64,000 bases of DNA from Allokutzneria sp. A3M-2-11 16 (GTDB taxonomy: Bacteria; Actinomycetota; Actinomycetes; Mycobacteriales; Pseudonocardiaceae). Made by a program: the position numbers and the translations under genes. The stretch covers positions 1,116,001-1,180,000 of the forward strand of contig NZ_JANAVO010000001.1 in the NCBI RefSeq assembly GCF_024213555.1. The letters are read 5' to 3'. Shown here piece after piece: positions 49,092-58,367 of this stretch. The notes under the pieces are model-generated. The model was not told where the DNA came from and ran no database searches. It was given only the letters and a program-made list of their open reading frames with translations. The stretch's first letter is position 1. Each line of letters starts with the position of its first letter.

Positions 49092-49771
49092 TCAGGCGGT
49101 GACCCGGCGGCGGCGGTCGATGCCGCGGGCGCCGAGGTCGAAGAGGAACTGGACGAGGCGGGCGAAGACGCCGAGCACCACGACGGTGCTGATCAGCACC
49201 CGGGTGTCGAAGCGCTGGTAGCCGTAGCGGATCGCGAGGTCACCGAGACCCCCGCCGCCGACCACGCCCGCCATGGCGGAGTAGCCGATCAGCGCGATCA
49301 CGGTGACGCCGATCCCGGCGACGAGCGCGGGCGCGGCCTCGCGGAGCAGCACGCCCCGGACGATGTGCGGTTTGGTGGCCCCGGTGGTGATCGCGGCCTC
49401 CACGACGGAGGTGTCCACCTCGCGCAGCGCGCCTTCGACGAGCCGGGCGAGGAACGGGATCGCGCCGACCGTCAGCGGGACCACGGCGGCGGTGCTGCCG
49501 AGCGTGGTGCCGACGATCGAGCGCGTCACCGGGAGCAACGCGATCAGCAGGATCACGAACGGCAGTGACCTGCCGACGTCGACGACGAAGTTGAGCACGC
49601 GGTGGGTGAACACCTGGGGGCGCAAGCCTCCCGGAGCGGTCACGTGCAGCAGCACGCCGAGCGGCAGGCCGCCGATGAACGCGAACACGGCGGACAGCGC
49701 CACCATGTAGAGCGTCTCCCACCCCGTTTCCGCGAGCAGCTCAAAAACGGTGGACCAGGGTGTTTCGGTTC

Positions 49772-49775
<4 letters not shown>
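49092..49775 (-). CDS. metI: Methionine ABC transporter permease
   Basis: 227 residues from GTG 49775, which overlaps the TGA of metN. Five hydrophobic spans and the EAA-type loop EAAITTGATKPHIVRGVLLR, which docks on the MetN ATPase, are visible. FVVDVGRSLPFVILLIALLP and ALVAGIGVTVIALIGYSAMA with GVVGGGGLGDLAIRYGYQRF are typical MetI blocks. It forms the channel homodimer of the MetNI importer. Confidence 0.93.
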
Positions 49776-50785
<1,010 letters not shown>

Positions 50786-50802
50786 GATGACTCCATGGCA
50801 CG

Positions 50803-50820
50803 GCCGCCGCTCGTGGCGGC
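50803..50820 (-). other. GC-rich hairpin near the metN ribosome-binding site
   Basis: GCCGCC (50803-50808) and GGCGGC (50815-50820) can pair. On the metN transcript this stem ends 17 nt before the start codon and just above the GGAG, so it could influence ribosome access. Confidence 0.3.
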
Positions 50821-50832
50821 AGCGCTCCGGAA

Positions 50833-50849
50833 CCGTCCTTTGTGGACGG
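50833..50849 (-). terminator. Possible attenuator hairpin between the leader ORF and metN
   Basis: CCGTCC (50833-50838) pairs with GGACGG (50844-50849) around a 5-nt loop. It lies 27 bp after the leader-peptide stop and 48 bp before metN. There is no T tract. The loop and arms coincide with the recurrent 13-mer GTCCACAAAGGAC read on the minus strand. Confidence 0.35.
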
Positions 50850-50875
50850 TGATGGGGTGGGAGGGGGTGAGGCGG

Positions 50876-50989
50876 TCAGGCGTCGGTGCGGGATACGCGG
50901 CGACAGCCACTCACCGTGCGGAGGCACTGGTCGACACAGCGTCGACGAACCAGGTTGGGTCGACGTGCGGACATCGGCGGGCGTTGCAT
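50876..50989 (-). CDS. 37-residue cysteine-containing leader peptide upstream of metNIQ
   Basis: A short ORF from ATG 50989 to TGA 50876, with GGAG (50998-50995) 5 nt before the ATG. It contains cysteines 18, 22 and 29 in the segment VRRRCVDQCLRTVSGC. This arginine-rich, VD-then-Cys pattern resembles the small leader peptides found upstream of sulfur-assimilation operons in actinobacteria, where ribosome stalling on Cys codons controls the downstream genes. It lies between the SAM riboswitch and metN. Its GGAG overlaps the 3' strand of the riboswitch P1 stem, so the two elements are probably linked. Translation is inferred, not shown. Confidence 0.65.
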   Translation of the reverse strand: MQRPPMSARRPNLVRRRCVDQCLRTVSGCRRVSRTDA

Positions 50990-50991
50990 GA

Positions 50992-51085
50992 GGACTCCAT
51001 CGGTCCTGGCGGTAGCACCTGCCCGTTTCCGGGTGGTTGCTGCGGCGTCGCTGAGCCAGGTCTCTCGGCCGCTCGGGATGGATTG
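50992..51085 (-). promoter_or_regulatory. SAM-I (S-box) riboswitch upstream of metNIQ
   Basis: Read on the minus strand, the aptamer runs from about 51085 to 50992. P1 is TCCATC (51082-51077) with GATGGA (51001-50996). The core holds GAGCGGCCGAGAGACCTGGC, GACGCC, the invariant GCAACC (51040-51035), a short P3 hairpin (ACCCGGAAACGGG) and GGTGCTA (51019-51013). These match the S-box consensus in order and spacing. SAM binding stabilises P1 and is expected to reduce expression of the methionine importer. Confidence 0.88.
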
Positions 51086-51231
51086 CTGCGGACAGTAGAA
51101 CCGACGAGGACGGACAGAGGCAAGTCGTTTCGCGTCTCGAACACTGGATCGTTCGACACATCACACTCACAGCCGAACGCCCTGGTAAACGCCCCGATAC
51201 GCCCAGTTATTCCCGAATGGTGATACCGGGC

Positions 51232-52098
51232 TCAGCCTGAGGTACGGGCTTCCGCGATCCGGGCGAAGTCGGCGACGTCGAGCTGCTCCCCGCGCGTGGA
51301 CGGGTCGACGCCCGCCGCGACGAGGTAGCGCTCGGCCAGCGCGGCCGATCCGGCCCAGCCAGCCAGTGCGGCCCGCAGCGTTTTGCGGCGCTGCGCGAAA
51401 GCCGCGTCCACCAAGGAGAAAACGGCTCCACGGTCCACTGTGGACGGTGGGTCGCGGCGCACGAAGGACACGAGCGCGGAGTCGACGTTGGGCACCGGCC
51501 AGAACACCGCGCGCGGCACCGGCCCGGCCCGGCGCACATCGGCGTACCAGGCGGCCTTGACGCTGGGCACGCCGTAGATCTTGCTGCCGGAACGCGCGGC
51601 CAGCCGGTCGGCGACCTCGGCCTGGACCATCACCAGCCCGCTGCGCAGCGACGGCAGCTCGGCGAGCAGGTGCAGCACGACCGGCACGGACACGTTGTAG
51701 GGCAGGTTCGCCACGAGCGCGGTCGGCGGCTGCGGGAAGTCCGCGGCGGTGACCCGCATCCCGTCGGCGGGCAGCACGGTCAGCCTCTCCGCCAGGCCGG
51801 GAGCCTGCTCTGCGGCGGTGCGCTCCAACCGGGACGCGAGGACGGGGTCGATCTCCACGGCCACCACGGCCTTGCAGGCGTCGAGCAGCGCGAGCGTCAG
51901 CGACCCGAGCCCCGGCCCGATCTCCAGCGCGACGTCGTCGGCGGTGAGGTTCGCCCCGGAGACGATCCGGCGCACGGTGTTGGGGTCGTGCACGAAGTTC
52001 TGGCCCAGCTTCTTGGTGGGCCGAACCCCCAGCTCCTCGGCCAGTCGCCGCACGTCGGCGGGCCCAAGCAGCCGCACACCCTGCACCCGCTCATCCAC
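51232..52098 (-). CDS. rsmA: 16S rRNA (adenine1518-N6/adenine1519-N6)-dimethyltransferase
   Basis: A 288-residue KsgA-type methyltransferase acting on the 3' hairpin of 16S rRNA during small-subunit assembly. [20 protein letters not shown] opens the domain, the SAM site is [17 protein letters not shown], and the target-base motif is [37 protein letters not shown] is in the C-terminal part. GTG 52098 is the start. It is downstream of tatD and rpfB across repeat copy 5. GTCCACTGTGGAC lies at 51433 in the sequence encoding PPSTVDRG. Confidence 0.96.
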   Translation of the reverse strand: MDERVQGVRLLGPADVRRLAEELGVRPTKKLGQNFVHDPNTVRRIVSGANLTADDVALEIGPGLGSLTLALLDACKAVVAVEIDPVLASRLERTAAEQAPGLAERLTVLPADGMRVTAADFPQPPTALVANLPYNVSVPVVLHLLAELPSLRSGLVMVQAEVADRLAARSGSKIYGVPSVKAAWYADVRRAGPVPRAVFWPVPNVDSALVSFVRRDPPSTVDRGAVFSLVDAAFAQRRKTLRAALAGWAGSAALAERYLVAAGVDPSTRGEQLDVADFARIAEARTSG

Positions 52099-52130
52099 CC
52101 CCGAACCCTATCCGCTCCCCGTCCCAGCCA

Positions 52131-52260
52131 GGGTTGGCCCGTCTTCAAGTACAACGCACCCACCAAACGATCACCGAAAACCGCCCCTACCCGCGCTGGG
52201 TAGGGGGCGGTTTTCGGTGATCAAAAGCGGGGTTGGTGGTACTTGAAGACGCCCGAACCC
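52131..52260. repeat. Intergenic repeat, copy 5
   Basis: The ends are GGGTTGGCCCGTCTTCAAGT (52131-52150) and GTACTTGAAGACGCCCGAAC (52239-52258). The inner stem pairs 52169-52189 (GATCACCGAAAACCGCCCCT) with 52201-52222, with one bulge. This is the only copy not in a convergent junction: it lies between rpfB and rsmA, both on the minus strand, right after the rpfB stop. Confidence 0.8.
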
Positions 52261-52267
52261 GGGCGGG

Positions 52268-53575
52268 TCAGCGGAGGCCGAGCTTGGAGGAGCAGTGCGG
52301 CCAGGCGCTGTAGCCGCCGCGCCGGTCGCGGAGCTTCGTGGCGATCGCGATCTGCTGCTCACGCGTGGCCTGGCTGGCCACCGGGGCGTAGGCGCCGCCG
52401 CCGTAGGCCTGCCACGTCTGCCGGTCGAACTGGAGGCCGCCGTGGTACTTGCCGTTGGCGCTGACGATCGACCAGTTGCCGGTGGACTCGCACTGCGCGA
52501 GCCGGTCCCAGACCGCGGCGTCGGCGATCGGCTTGGTGCCGACCTTCACCTTGCGCGGTTTCGGCTCCTTGAGGACCTTGCTGCGCAGCTCTTCCTTCTT
52601 GGTGCGCTTGCCGTTGACGGTGATCGCCTTGAAGACGACCTCCTTCTCGCCCGGCTCGCCCTCCTCGATGACTTCCTTCTCGCCCTTGTTCATCGAGGAG
52701 TCTTCCTGCTTCTCCTCGGGCGGGTCGATCTTGACCTTCTCGGTCACCTCGGTGAAGCGGGTCCTGGTGACCTCGATCTGCATCTTCTCGCCGGTGAGCG
52801 GGGTCTTCGCGTCGGGCTTGACGGTGTCGTCCTGCTCCAGGGCGACGTTCTGCTCCTTGAGCAGGTCCTCGACGGAGGTGGCGTTGGTGGCCACCTCGCG
52901 GGCGGGCTGGCCGCCGTCGACGAGGGTGACGAGCTTGGCGGTCTTGAGGTCCAGCGCCATGCCCTCCAGCGGGATGCGCTGGTGCCGGTCGGCGGAGAGC
53001 AGCGCGCCGTCGTGGCGCATGCCGAGGTGGCGCATGGCCTCGTCGACGGTGAGCGCGGTCGTCCACACCTCGCGCTTGCGCCCGTCCACGGTGAGCATGA
53101 GCTTGCGGCCGCGCTTGAGCACGATGCGGCTGCCGTCGATGATCGCGGCGTGCGCGGCGGGGGCGAGCGCGTCCTTGGCGCCCGCGCTCAGCCCGGCGCT
53201 GTCCAGGGCGCCGTCGACGGTGCCCGCGAAGGTGTGCACCTGGCGCTGCTCGTCGTCGACGGTGATCGTGATCGTCTTGTCCATCGCGATGGCGGTGGCC
53301 CCGCCGCTGGTGACGACCAGGAGGGTGGCGGCGGCTGCCGCCCTGACCAACGTGCTCTTCACAGGTGGTCCAGACGTCGGGCGTCCGGGCAGGGGCGAAC
53401 GGTCGTGCTCCGGCGCGGCTCCCACCCAGGTGGAGGCGCCTCGACCGCCCGGGATGTCCCCACCCCGGCTGTCGGTCACGGGACCGTAATGGACATCGGC
53501 GTCGTCGACAACCACCGGGATCTCGACCGTGCGCTCGGTCACGTCCTCGTGCGGTTCATAGCCGGGATCACTCAC
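52268..53575 (-). CDS. rpfB: Resuscitation-promoting factor RpfB
   Basis: 435 residues from GTG 53575, within the tatD stop. A disordered N terminus of about 80 residues precedes a signal-anchor segment (STLVRAAAAATLLVVTSGGA). Three DUF348 repeats follow (TITITVDDEQRQVHTFAGTV, RKLMLTVDGRKREVWTTALT and LDLKTAKLVTLVDGGQPARE), then a G5 domain (EVTRTRFTEVTEKVKIDPPE) and the lysozyme-like Rpf domain with the catalytic Glu in LAQCESTGNWSIVSANGKYH. It cleaves peptidoglycan and promotes regrowth from dormancy. The order tatD-rpfB-rsmA is conserved. Confidence 0.95.
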   Translation of the reverse strand: MSDPGYEPHEDVTERTVEIPVVVDDADVHYGPVTDSRGGDIPGGRGASTWVGAAPEHDRSPLPGRPTSGPPVKSTLVRAAAAATLLVVTSGGATAIAMDKTITITVDDEQRQVHTFAGTVDGALDSAGLSAGAKDALAPAAHAAIIDGSRIVLKRGRKLMLTVDGRKREVWTTALTVDEAMRHLGMRHDGALLSADRHQRIPLEGMALDLKTAKLVTLVDGGQPAREVATNATSVEDLLKEQNVALEQDDTVKPDAKTPLTGEKMQIEVTRTRFTEVTEKVKIDPPEEKQEDSSMNKGEKEVIEEGEPGEKEVVFKAITVNGKRTKKEELRSKVLKEPKPRKVKVGTKPIADAAVWDRLAQCESTGNWSIVSANGKYHGGLQFDRQTWQAYGGGAYAPVASQATREQQIAIATKLRDRRGGYSAWPHCSSKLGLR

Positions 53576-54411
53576 GGCGCGACTACCTCCTGGAACCGGA
53601 AGACCCGTTCAGCGGTGGCGGTGGTGGCGGCGGCCAGCTCCGCGAGGTCGCCCCCGCGCAGTTCGGCGAGGTCGCGCAGGGTGTACGCGACGCAGTACGG
53701 CTCGTTCGGCCTGCCGCGGAACGGGTGGGGAGTGAGGAAGGGGGCATCGGTCTCGACGAGCAGCTGCTCGGCCGGGACCAGCAGGGCGGCTTCGCGCAGC
53801 GCCTTGGCGTTGCGGAAGGTGACCGCGCCCGCGAAGGACAGCACGTACCCGGCGTCCAGGCAGCGGCGGGCGAAGTCGGCATCACCGGAGAAGCAGTGGA
53901 AGACGACCGTCTCCGGTGCGCCTTCCTCGCCGAGCACGCGCAGGATGTCCTCGTGCGCGTCCCGGTCGTGGATCATCAAGGGCTTGCCGACCCGCTTGGC
54001 CAGGTCGATGTGCCAGCGGAACGACTCGGCCTGCGCGTCGTGCGGCGAGTAGTCCCAGTAGTAGTCCAGCCCGGTCTCACCGATCGCGACGACCTTCGGC
54101 TGCCCGGCGAGCTTCTCCAGCTCGGCGCGGTCGGCGTCGGTGAACGTCGAGGTCCTGGTGGGGTGGATGGCGACGGCGGCGAAGACCCGCTCGTCCCAGG
54201 TCGCGGCCTCGGCCGCCCACCGCGCCGCGGCGAGGTCGTCGGCCACGGTGATCGCCCGCGCGACGCCGACCGAGTTCGCCCTGTCCATCACGGTCGCGAC
54301 GTCCTCGGCGGTCACGCAGCCGCAGGCGTCCAAATGGGTGTGCGAATCCACGGCGGGTGCCGGGAGCGGTTCGGGAAGCGGCGGGCGTTGGCCCTTGCGT
54401 TCCCCGCTCAC
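53572..54411 (-). CDS. tatD: TatD-family metal-dependent DNase
   Basis: 279 residues from GTG 54411. TIM-barrel hydrolase with all metal ligands in place: AVDSHTHLDAC, IGETGLDYYWDYSPHD, MIHDRDAHED, FHCFSGD and VETDAPFLTPHPFRGRPNEP. TatD enzymes are 3'-5' exonucleases linked to DNA repair and to quality control of Tat substrates. In mycobacteria metS precedes it; here that gene is missing and a divergent PadR gene takes its place. Its TGA overlaps the rpfB start. Confidence 0.94.
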   Translation of the reverse strand: MSGERKGQRPPLPEPLPAPAVDSHTHLDACGCVTAEDVATVMDRANSVGVARAITVADDLAAARWAAEAATWDERVFAAVAIHPTRTSTFTDADRAELEKLAGQPKVVAIGETGLDYYWDYSPHDAQAESFRWHIDLAKRVGKPLMIHDRDAHEDILRVLGEEGAPETVVFHCFSGDADFARRCLDAGYVLSFAGAVTFRNAKALREAALLVPAEQLLVETDAPFLTPHPFRGRPNEPYCVAYTLRDLAELRGGDLAELAAATTATAERVFRFQEVVAP

Positions 54412-54516
54412 CTCGACACCGCCGGACCACGACGGGGAGTCAGCACACGGGTACACACGGCCGCCTAGCCTACGGTTGGCGGAGTTGGCCGCCTTATCCG
54501 GCTCCGGGAGGGGACG

Positions 54517-55083
54517 ATGTCGGCGACGACGCGGCTGGTGGTGCTGGGTGCGGTGCGCAGGTACCAACCGGCGCACGGCTACCAGATCAGGCAGGGCTTG
54601 CTGAGCTGGCGGATGGATGAGTGGGCGAACGTCGCGCCCGGCTCGGTCTACCACGCGCTGAAGTCGATGGCGCGCACCGGACTGCTGCGCGTGGTGGAGG
54701 ACGAGCGCGACGCGGGCAACGTGGCGCGCACGGTCTACGAGATGACCGACGCGGGCGAGGCCGAGTACCGCAACCTGCTGCGCGGTGCGTGGCTCGGGCA
54801 CAACCGGACGTATGACTCGCTGATGGCCGCGACCGCTCTGCTCCCGGACGTGCCGCGCGCGGAGCTGATCCCGTTGTTGAAGCAGCGGATCGTCCAGCTC
54901 GAAGCCGACGCGCTGCTCACCGAGTCCGGCAAGGAGACCGTGCGGGCCATGGGTCACACGCCGCCGCACGTCAGCGAGCTTTTCGACCTCACAGGCGGCT
55001 TGGCGGCGGCGGAGCTGGTGTGGGTGCGCAACCTGCTCGCCAAGGTCGAGGCGGGCGCTTACCAGGGCTGGTCCACCGTCTGA
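54517..55083 (+). CDS. PadR-family transcriptional regulator
   Basis: 188 residues from ATG 54517 (GGGAGGGG upstream). The winged helix is LVVLGAVRRYQPAHGYQIRQ, then NVAPGSVYHALKSMARTGLL and RVVEDERDAGNVARTVYEMT; the C-terminal helices form the dimer interface. PadR proteins often repress an adjacent multidrug or detoxification gene and are released by the drug. The next two genes encode a drug-type ABC exporter, and a perfect palindrome sits between, so autoregulation and control of the exporter are likely. Confidence 0.92.
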   Translation: MSATTRLVVLGAVRRYQPAHGYQIRQGLLSWRMDEWANVAPGSVYHALKSMARTGLLRVVEDERDAGNVARTVYEMTDAGEAEYRNLLRGAWLGHNRTYDSLMAATALLPDVPRAELIPLLKQRIVQLEADALLTESGKETVRAMGHTPPHVSELFDLTGGLAAAELVWVRNLLAKVEAGAYQGWSTV

Positions 55084-55123
55084 GGAACTTGACGAACCTC
55101 CCAGGCGTACCGCACGCTGCCAC

Positions 55124-55139
55124 TAGTCAAATTTGACTA
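55124..55139 (+). promoter_or_regulatory. Perfect 16-bp palindrome, candidate PadR operator
   Basis: TAGTCAAATTTGACTA (55124-55139) is perfectly symmetric and strikingly AT-rich for this genome. It lies 23 bp upstream of the ABC ATPase start and 40 bp after the padR stop. A PadR dimer binding here would block the exporter genes. Confidence 0.6.
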
Positions 55140-55162
55140 AGTGGATTTGTGCAAGGAGCGAG

Positions 55163-56116
55163 ATGATCAGAGTTCGGGGCCTCACCAGGCGTTTCACCGG
55201 AAAACACGGGACCGTCGATGCCGTCCGCGGCGTCGACCTGGACGTCGAGGCTGGCGAGTTGGTCGGCTTCCTCGGTCCGAACGGCGCGGGCAAGACCACG
55301 ACGCTGCGCATGCTGACCACGCTGTTGCGGCCGACCAGCGGGGAGGCGCGCGTCGCCGGGCGCGACCTGCTCACCGATCCAGACGGCGTGCGCGAGCGGA
55401 TCGGCTACGTCGCGCAGAGCGGCACGCTGGCCTTCGACTACCCGGTGCACGAGGAACTGGAGATGCAGGGCCGCTTCTACGGGCTGGACCGCGCGCGAGC
55501 CAGGTCGAGGTGCACGGAACTGTTGGCGGAACTGGATCTCAGCGAACTCCACGACCGCCTGGTGGCGACGCTCTCCGGCGGTCAGCGGCGCAGGCTCGAC
55601 ATCGCGATGGGCCTGGTGCACTCGCCGGAACTGCTGTTCCTCGACGAGCCGACCACGGGCCTCGACCCGACCAGCCGCGCGGCGCTCTGGGACCGCATCC
55701 GCGCGCTGCGCGACGAGCGCGGCATGACCGTCTTCCTCAGCACGCACTACCTGGACGAGGCCGACGCGTTGTGCGACCGCCTCCTGGTGATCGACAACGG
55801 CGTGATCGTGGCGAGCGGCAGTCCGGACGAGCTGAAGCGCTCCGTCTCCGGGGACGCGGTGACCATGACTGTCCACAGTGGAGCAATTGAGGCCGGGCAG
55901 GTCGCCGACGGCATCGACGGCACGAGCGAGGTCACGGTGGACGGCGAGGTGGTGCGGCTCCGTGTGCGACGCGGTGACGAAGCACTGCCGGTGTTGTTGA
56001 ACGCCTTGCGAGACAAGGACATCGAGCTGGCTTCGGTCACGGTCAAGCGGCCGACGCTCGACGACGTCTTCCACAGCGTCACCGGTCGTTCGCTGCACGA
56101 GGAGGTGGCGGCGTGA
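55163..56116 (+). CDS. Drug-type ABC exporter ATPase (DrrA family)
   Basis: 317 residues from ATG 55163 (AAGGAG upstream). Walker A is GFLGPNGAGKTTTLRML, the signature ATLSGGQRRRLDIAMGL, Walker B ELLFLDEPTTGLDPTSRAAL, and H-loop FLSTHYLDEAD. A C-terminal domain of about 80 residues ending in VTVKRPTLDDVFHSVTGRSL is the DrrA-type CREEM region that regulates the ATPase. It pairs with the permease at 56113, whose GTG overlaps its TGA, and is likely controlled by the upstream PadR. The exported compound is unknown. Confidence 0.93.
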   Translation: MIRVRGLTRRFTGKHGTVDAVRGVDLDVEAGELVGFLGPNGAGKTTTLRMLTTLLRPTSGEARVAGRDLLTDPDGVRERIGYVAQSGTLAFDYPVHEELEMQGRFYGLDRARARSRCTELLAELDLSELHDRLVATLSGGQRRRLDIAMGLVHSPELLFLDEPTTGLDPTSRAALWDRIRALRDERGMTVFLSTHYLDEADALCDRLLVIDNGVIVASGSPDELKRSVSGDAVTMTVHSGAIEAGQVADGIDGTSEVTVDGEVVRLRVRRGDEALPVLLNALRDKDIELASVTVKRPTLDDVFHSVTGRSLHEEVAA

Positions 56117-56877
56117 AGCTGCTGCACGATTCCTGGTTGGTCTGCGCACGAGCGATGCGGCCGCTGTGGCGTTCACCGATGACGCTGGCGTTCGCGATGT
56201 TCCAGCCCGTGCTGTTCCTGGTCCTGTTCGGACCACTGCTCCAGCCGCTCGGCGACCGCTTCGGCGCCCCGGACGGGAACTCGTGGCAGTTCTTCGTGCC
56301 GGGTTTGCTGGTGCAGCTGGCGATCCTCAGTCCGGGCATGGCGGGCTTCGGCGTGATCTTCGAGCACCGCTCGGGGGTGATCGAGCGGATGCGGGTGACA
56401 CCGCTGAGCCGGACCGCGCTGCTGCTCGGGCGGGTGGCGAAGGACGCCGTCACGCTGATCGCGCAGTCCGCGCTGCTCGTCGTCGCGGGCGCGCTGTTCG
56501 GCCTCCGTGCCTCGGTTCCCGGCGCTCTCCTGGGGCTGCTGCTGATCGGCCTCGTCGCGATCGCGCTGGCCGCGGTGTCGAACGCGGTGGCGCTGCGGAT
56601 GCTCGACCGGGAATGGATGTTCGCGCCCACGATGAGCCAGATCTCGGTGCTGGTGGTGCTGCTGTCCGGGCTGCTGCTGCCGATGAGCCTGGCGCCAGAC
56701 TGGCTGCGGTGGCTGTCGATGGCGAATCCGCTGAGCTACGTGGTGGACGCGGAGCGTGCGCTCTTCGCCGGGCGGATCGCGGATCCGGTGGTGCTGACCG
56801 GTTCCCTGGTGGCGGTGGCGCTGACCGCCACAACCGTGTTGTGGGGCACCAGGACCTACCAGCGGCAGGATTCCTAG
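56113..56877 (+). CDS. Drug-type ABC exporter permease (DrrB/ABC-2 family)
   Basis: 254 residues from GTG 56113. Six hydrophobic segments fit an ABC-2 permease: LAFAMFQPVLFLVLFGPLLQ at the N terminus, FVPGLLVQLAILSPGMAGFG, TLIAQSALLVVAGALFGLRA, ALLGLLLIGLVAIALAAVSN, ISVLVVLLSGLLLPMSLAPD and LTGSLVAVALTATTVLWGTR. DWLRWLSMANPLSYVVDAER is the usual conserved motif before the last span. With the ATPase upstream it should form a homodimeric exporter. No biosynthetic genes lie nearby, so resistance or lipid export is as likely as antibiotic export. Confidence 0.92.
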   Translation: MKLLHDSWLVCARAMRPLWRSPMTLAFAMFQPVLFLVLFGPLLQPLGDRFGAPDGNSWQFFVPGLLVQLAILSPGMAGFGVIFEHRSGVIERMRVTPLSRTALLLGRVAKDAVTLIAQSALLVVAGALFGLRASVPGALLGLLLIGLVAIALAAVSNAVALRMLDREWMFAPTMSQISVLVVLLSGLLLPMSLAPDWLRWLSMANPLSYVVDAERALFAGRIADPVVLTGSLVAVALTATTVLWGTRTYQRQDS

Positions 56878-56893
56878 CCCATGATGAGCCATC

Positions 56894-58210
56894 GTGCGAG
56901 TCGTAGCCTGGCCCCTGGCCTCCGACACAGCGCCGGAGCGGGTGTTCCGGCGCCTGTCGGAGCGCGCGCTGGCGCTCGGCCTCGCCCCGCCCGCCGCGCT
57001 GGTCGGTGACTGGTTCGGCTCGCGGGCGGTGCTCGCCCCGACCCTGTCGGCGGAGCCGGTCGACGACGCCGAGGCGTTCGCGATCCCCTGCCAGCAGCCC
57101 TCCGTCGCGGTGACCTCGGCCCCGGCCGACGCGATCGGCGGCGGGTGGTTCGGCTACCTCGGTTACGGGCTGACCGATCCGGGCGCGTGGGACTCCCCGC
57201 GGCGGCTGCCGAACGCGGTGTGGGGCTGGGCCGATCACGTGCTGCGCCAGGACCGGCGCGGGCGGTGGTGGTTCGAGGCGCTCGTGCCCGACGGCCAGCC
57301 CGCGCCGGAGCAGTTGGCCGCCGAGCTGATCGCCCTCGTCGACCGCGGCGAGGACCCGCCCGCGCGCCCGTGGACGGTGGGGCGCCTCGCCCGGCCGTCC
57401 GCGGAGCTGCACATGGACGCCGTCCGGGCGTGCGTCGCCGCGATCGGCGAAGGGGAGATCTTCCAGGCGAACGTGTGCTCGGAGTTCTCCGCCCCGTTCG
57501 ACGGTGACCCCGCCGAGGTCTACGCCGCCGGAGTCGGCAGGCTGCGGCCGACCCGATCCGCTTACCTGGCAGGCGAATGGGGCGCGCTGTCCTCGTTCTC
57601 GCCGGAGTTGTTCCTGTCCCGCAGGGGAAACATCGTCCGGTCCAGTCCGATCAAGGGCACGCTCCCCCGAAGGCTGCCGGAGCACAACGCGAACGCGCGC
57701 CTGCTCCGACAGTCCACAAAGGACGTCGCAGAGAACGTGATGATCGTGGACCTGGTGCGCAACGACCTCGGCCGGGTGTGCGCGACGGGCAGCGTCACCG
57801 TCCCCGAACTGCTCACTGTCTGCCCAGCACCGGGAGTCTGGCACCTGGTGTCCACAGTGGAGGGTTCACTTCCATCCACAGTGGACGATGACGAACTGCT
57901 CGCCGCCGCCTTCCCTCCGGGCTCCGTCACCGGCGCGCCCAAGCTGCGCGCGCTGGAGATCGTCGCGGAGCTGGAGGTGACCCCGCGCGAGGCGTACTGC
58001 GGCGCGATTGGACTCGCCTCCCCCGTCGCGGGCATGGAGCTCAACGTCGTGATCCGAACCCTGGAGTTCCACGGCGGCACCGTGCGCCTCGGCGTGGGCG
58101 GTGGCATCACCGCCGACTCCGATCCCGCCGCGGAGTGGCAGGAATGCCTCACCAAAGCGGCCCCCATCGAAACCCTCCTCGCCACGCCCCTCCCCACCGC
58201 ACTCCGCTGA
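56894..58210 (+). CDS. pabB: Aminodeoxychorismate synthase component I
   Basis: A 438-residue chorismate-binding enzyme for the first step of p-aminobenzoate and folate synthesis. GGGWFGYLGYGL begins the core; IGEGEIFQANVCSEF, SSPIKGTLPRR, DLVRNDLGRVCATGSV and PGSVTGAPKLRALEIVAELE follow, with YCGAIGLASPVAGMELNVVI near the end. The glutaminase partner is not in the window. pabB close to tatD also occurs in mycobacteria. Start is GTG 56894. Three copies of the recurrent motif family lie within it (57712, 57850 and 57874). Confidence 0.9.
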   Translation: MRVVAWPLASDTAPERVFRRLSERALALGLAPPAALVGDWFGSRAVLAPTLSAEPVDDAEAFAIPCQQPSVAVTSAPADAIGGGWFGYLGYGLTDPGAWDSPRRLPNAVWGWADHVLRQDRRGRWWFEALVPDGQPAPEQLAAELIALVDRGEDPPARPWTVGRLARPSAELHMDAVRACVAAIGEGEIFQANVCSEFSAPFDGDPAEVYAAGVGRLRPTRSAYLAGEWGALSSFSPELFLSRRGNIVRSSPIKGTLPRRLPEHNANARLLRQSTKDVAENVMIVDLVRNDLGRVCATGSVTVPELLTVCPAPGVWHLVSTVEGSLPSTVDDDELLAAAFPPGSVTGAPKLRALEIVAELEVTPREAYCGAIGLASPVAGMELNVVIRTLEFHGGTVRLGVGGGITADSDPAAEWQECLTKAAPIETLLATPLPTALR

Positions 58211-58236
58211 CGCAGCACTCCGCTGCCCGCCGAAGT

Positions 58237-58366
58237 CCCCCCGTCTTCAAGTACAACGAACCCCACCAAAAACAACCGCTAACTGTGCCTAACCCCTCTG
58301 ACCGGTTAGGCACAGTTAGCGGTCGTGTGCGAGCGGGTTCGTGGTACTTGAAGACGCCCCAACCAC
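58237..58366. repeat. Intergenic convergent-junction repeat, copy 6
   Basis: The ends CCCCCGTCTTCAAGTACAAC (58238-58257) and GTACTTGAAGACGCCCCAAC (58344-58363) match the family. The inner stem is perfect over 20 bp (ACCGCTAACTGTGCCTAACC, 58275-58294, with 58304-58323) and has a 9-nt loop. It fills the gap between converging pabB and the phosphatase gene. Confidence 0.85.
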
Positions 58367-58367
58367 C

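Noticed and set aside
50992-51085. SAM-IV instead of SAM-I class for the met riboswitch
   Set aside because: The order GAGCGGC, GAGAGACCTGGC, GACGCC, GCAACC, GGTGCTA matches the S-box; the SAM-IV core sequence was not found.
52099-54516. A ydaO (c-di-AMP) riboswitch in front of rpfB
   Set aside because: Such riboswitches precede some rpf genes, but here rpfB starts inside the tatD stop codon and no aptamer pattern is visible.
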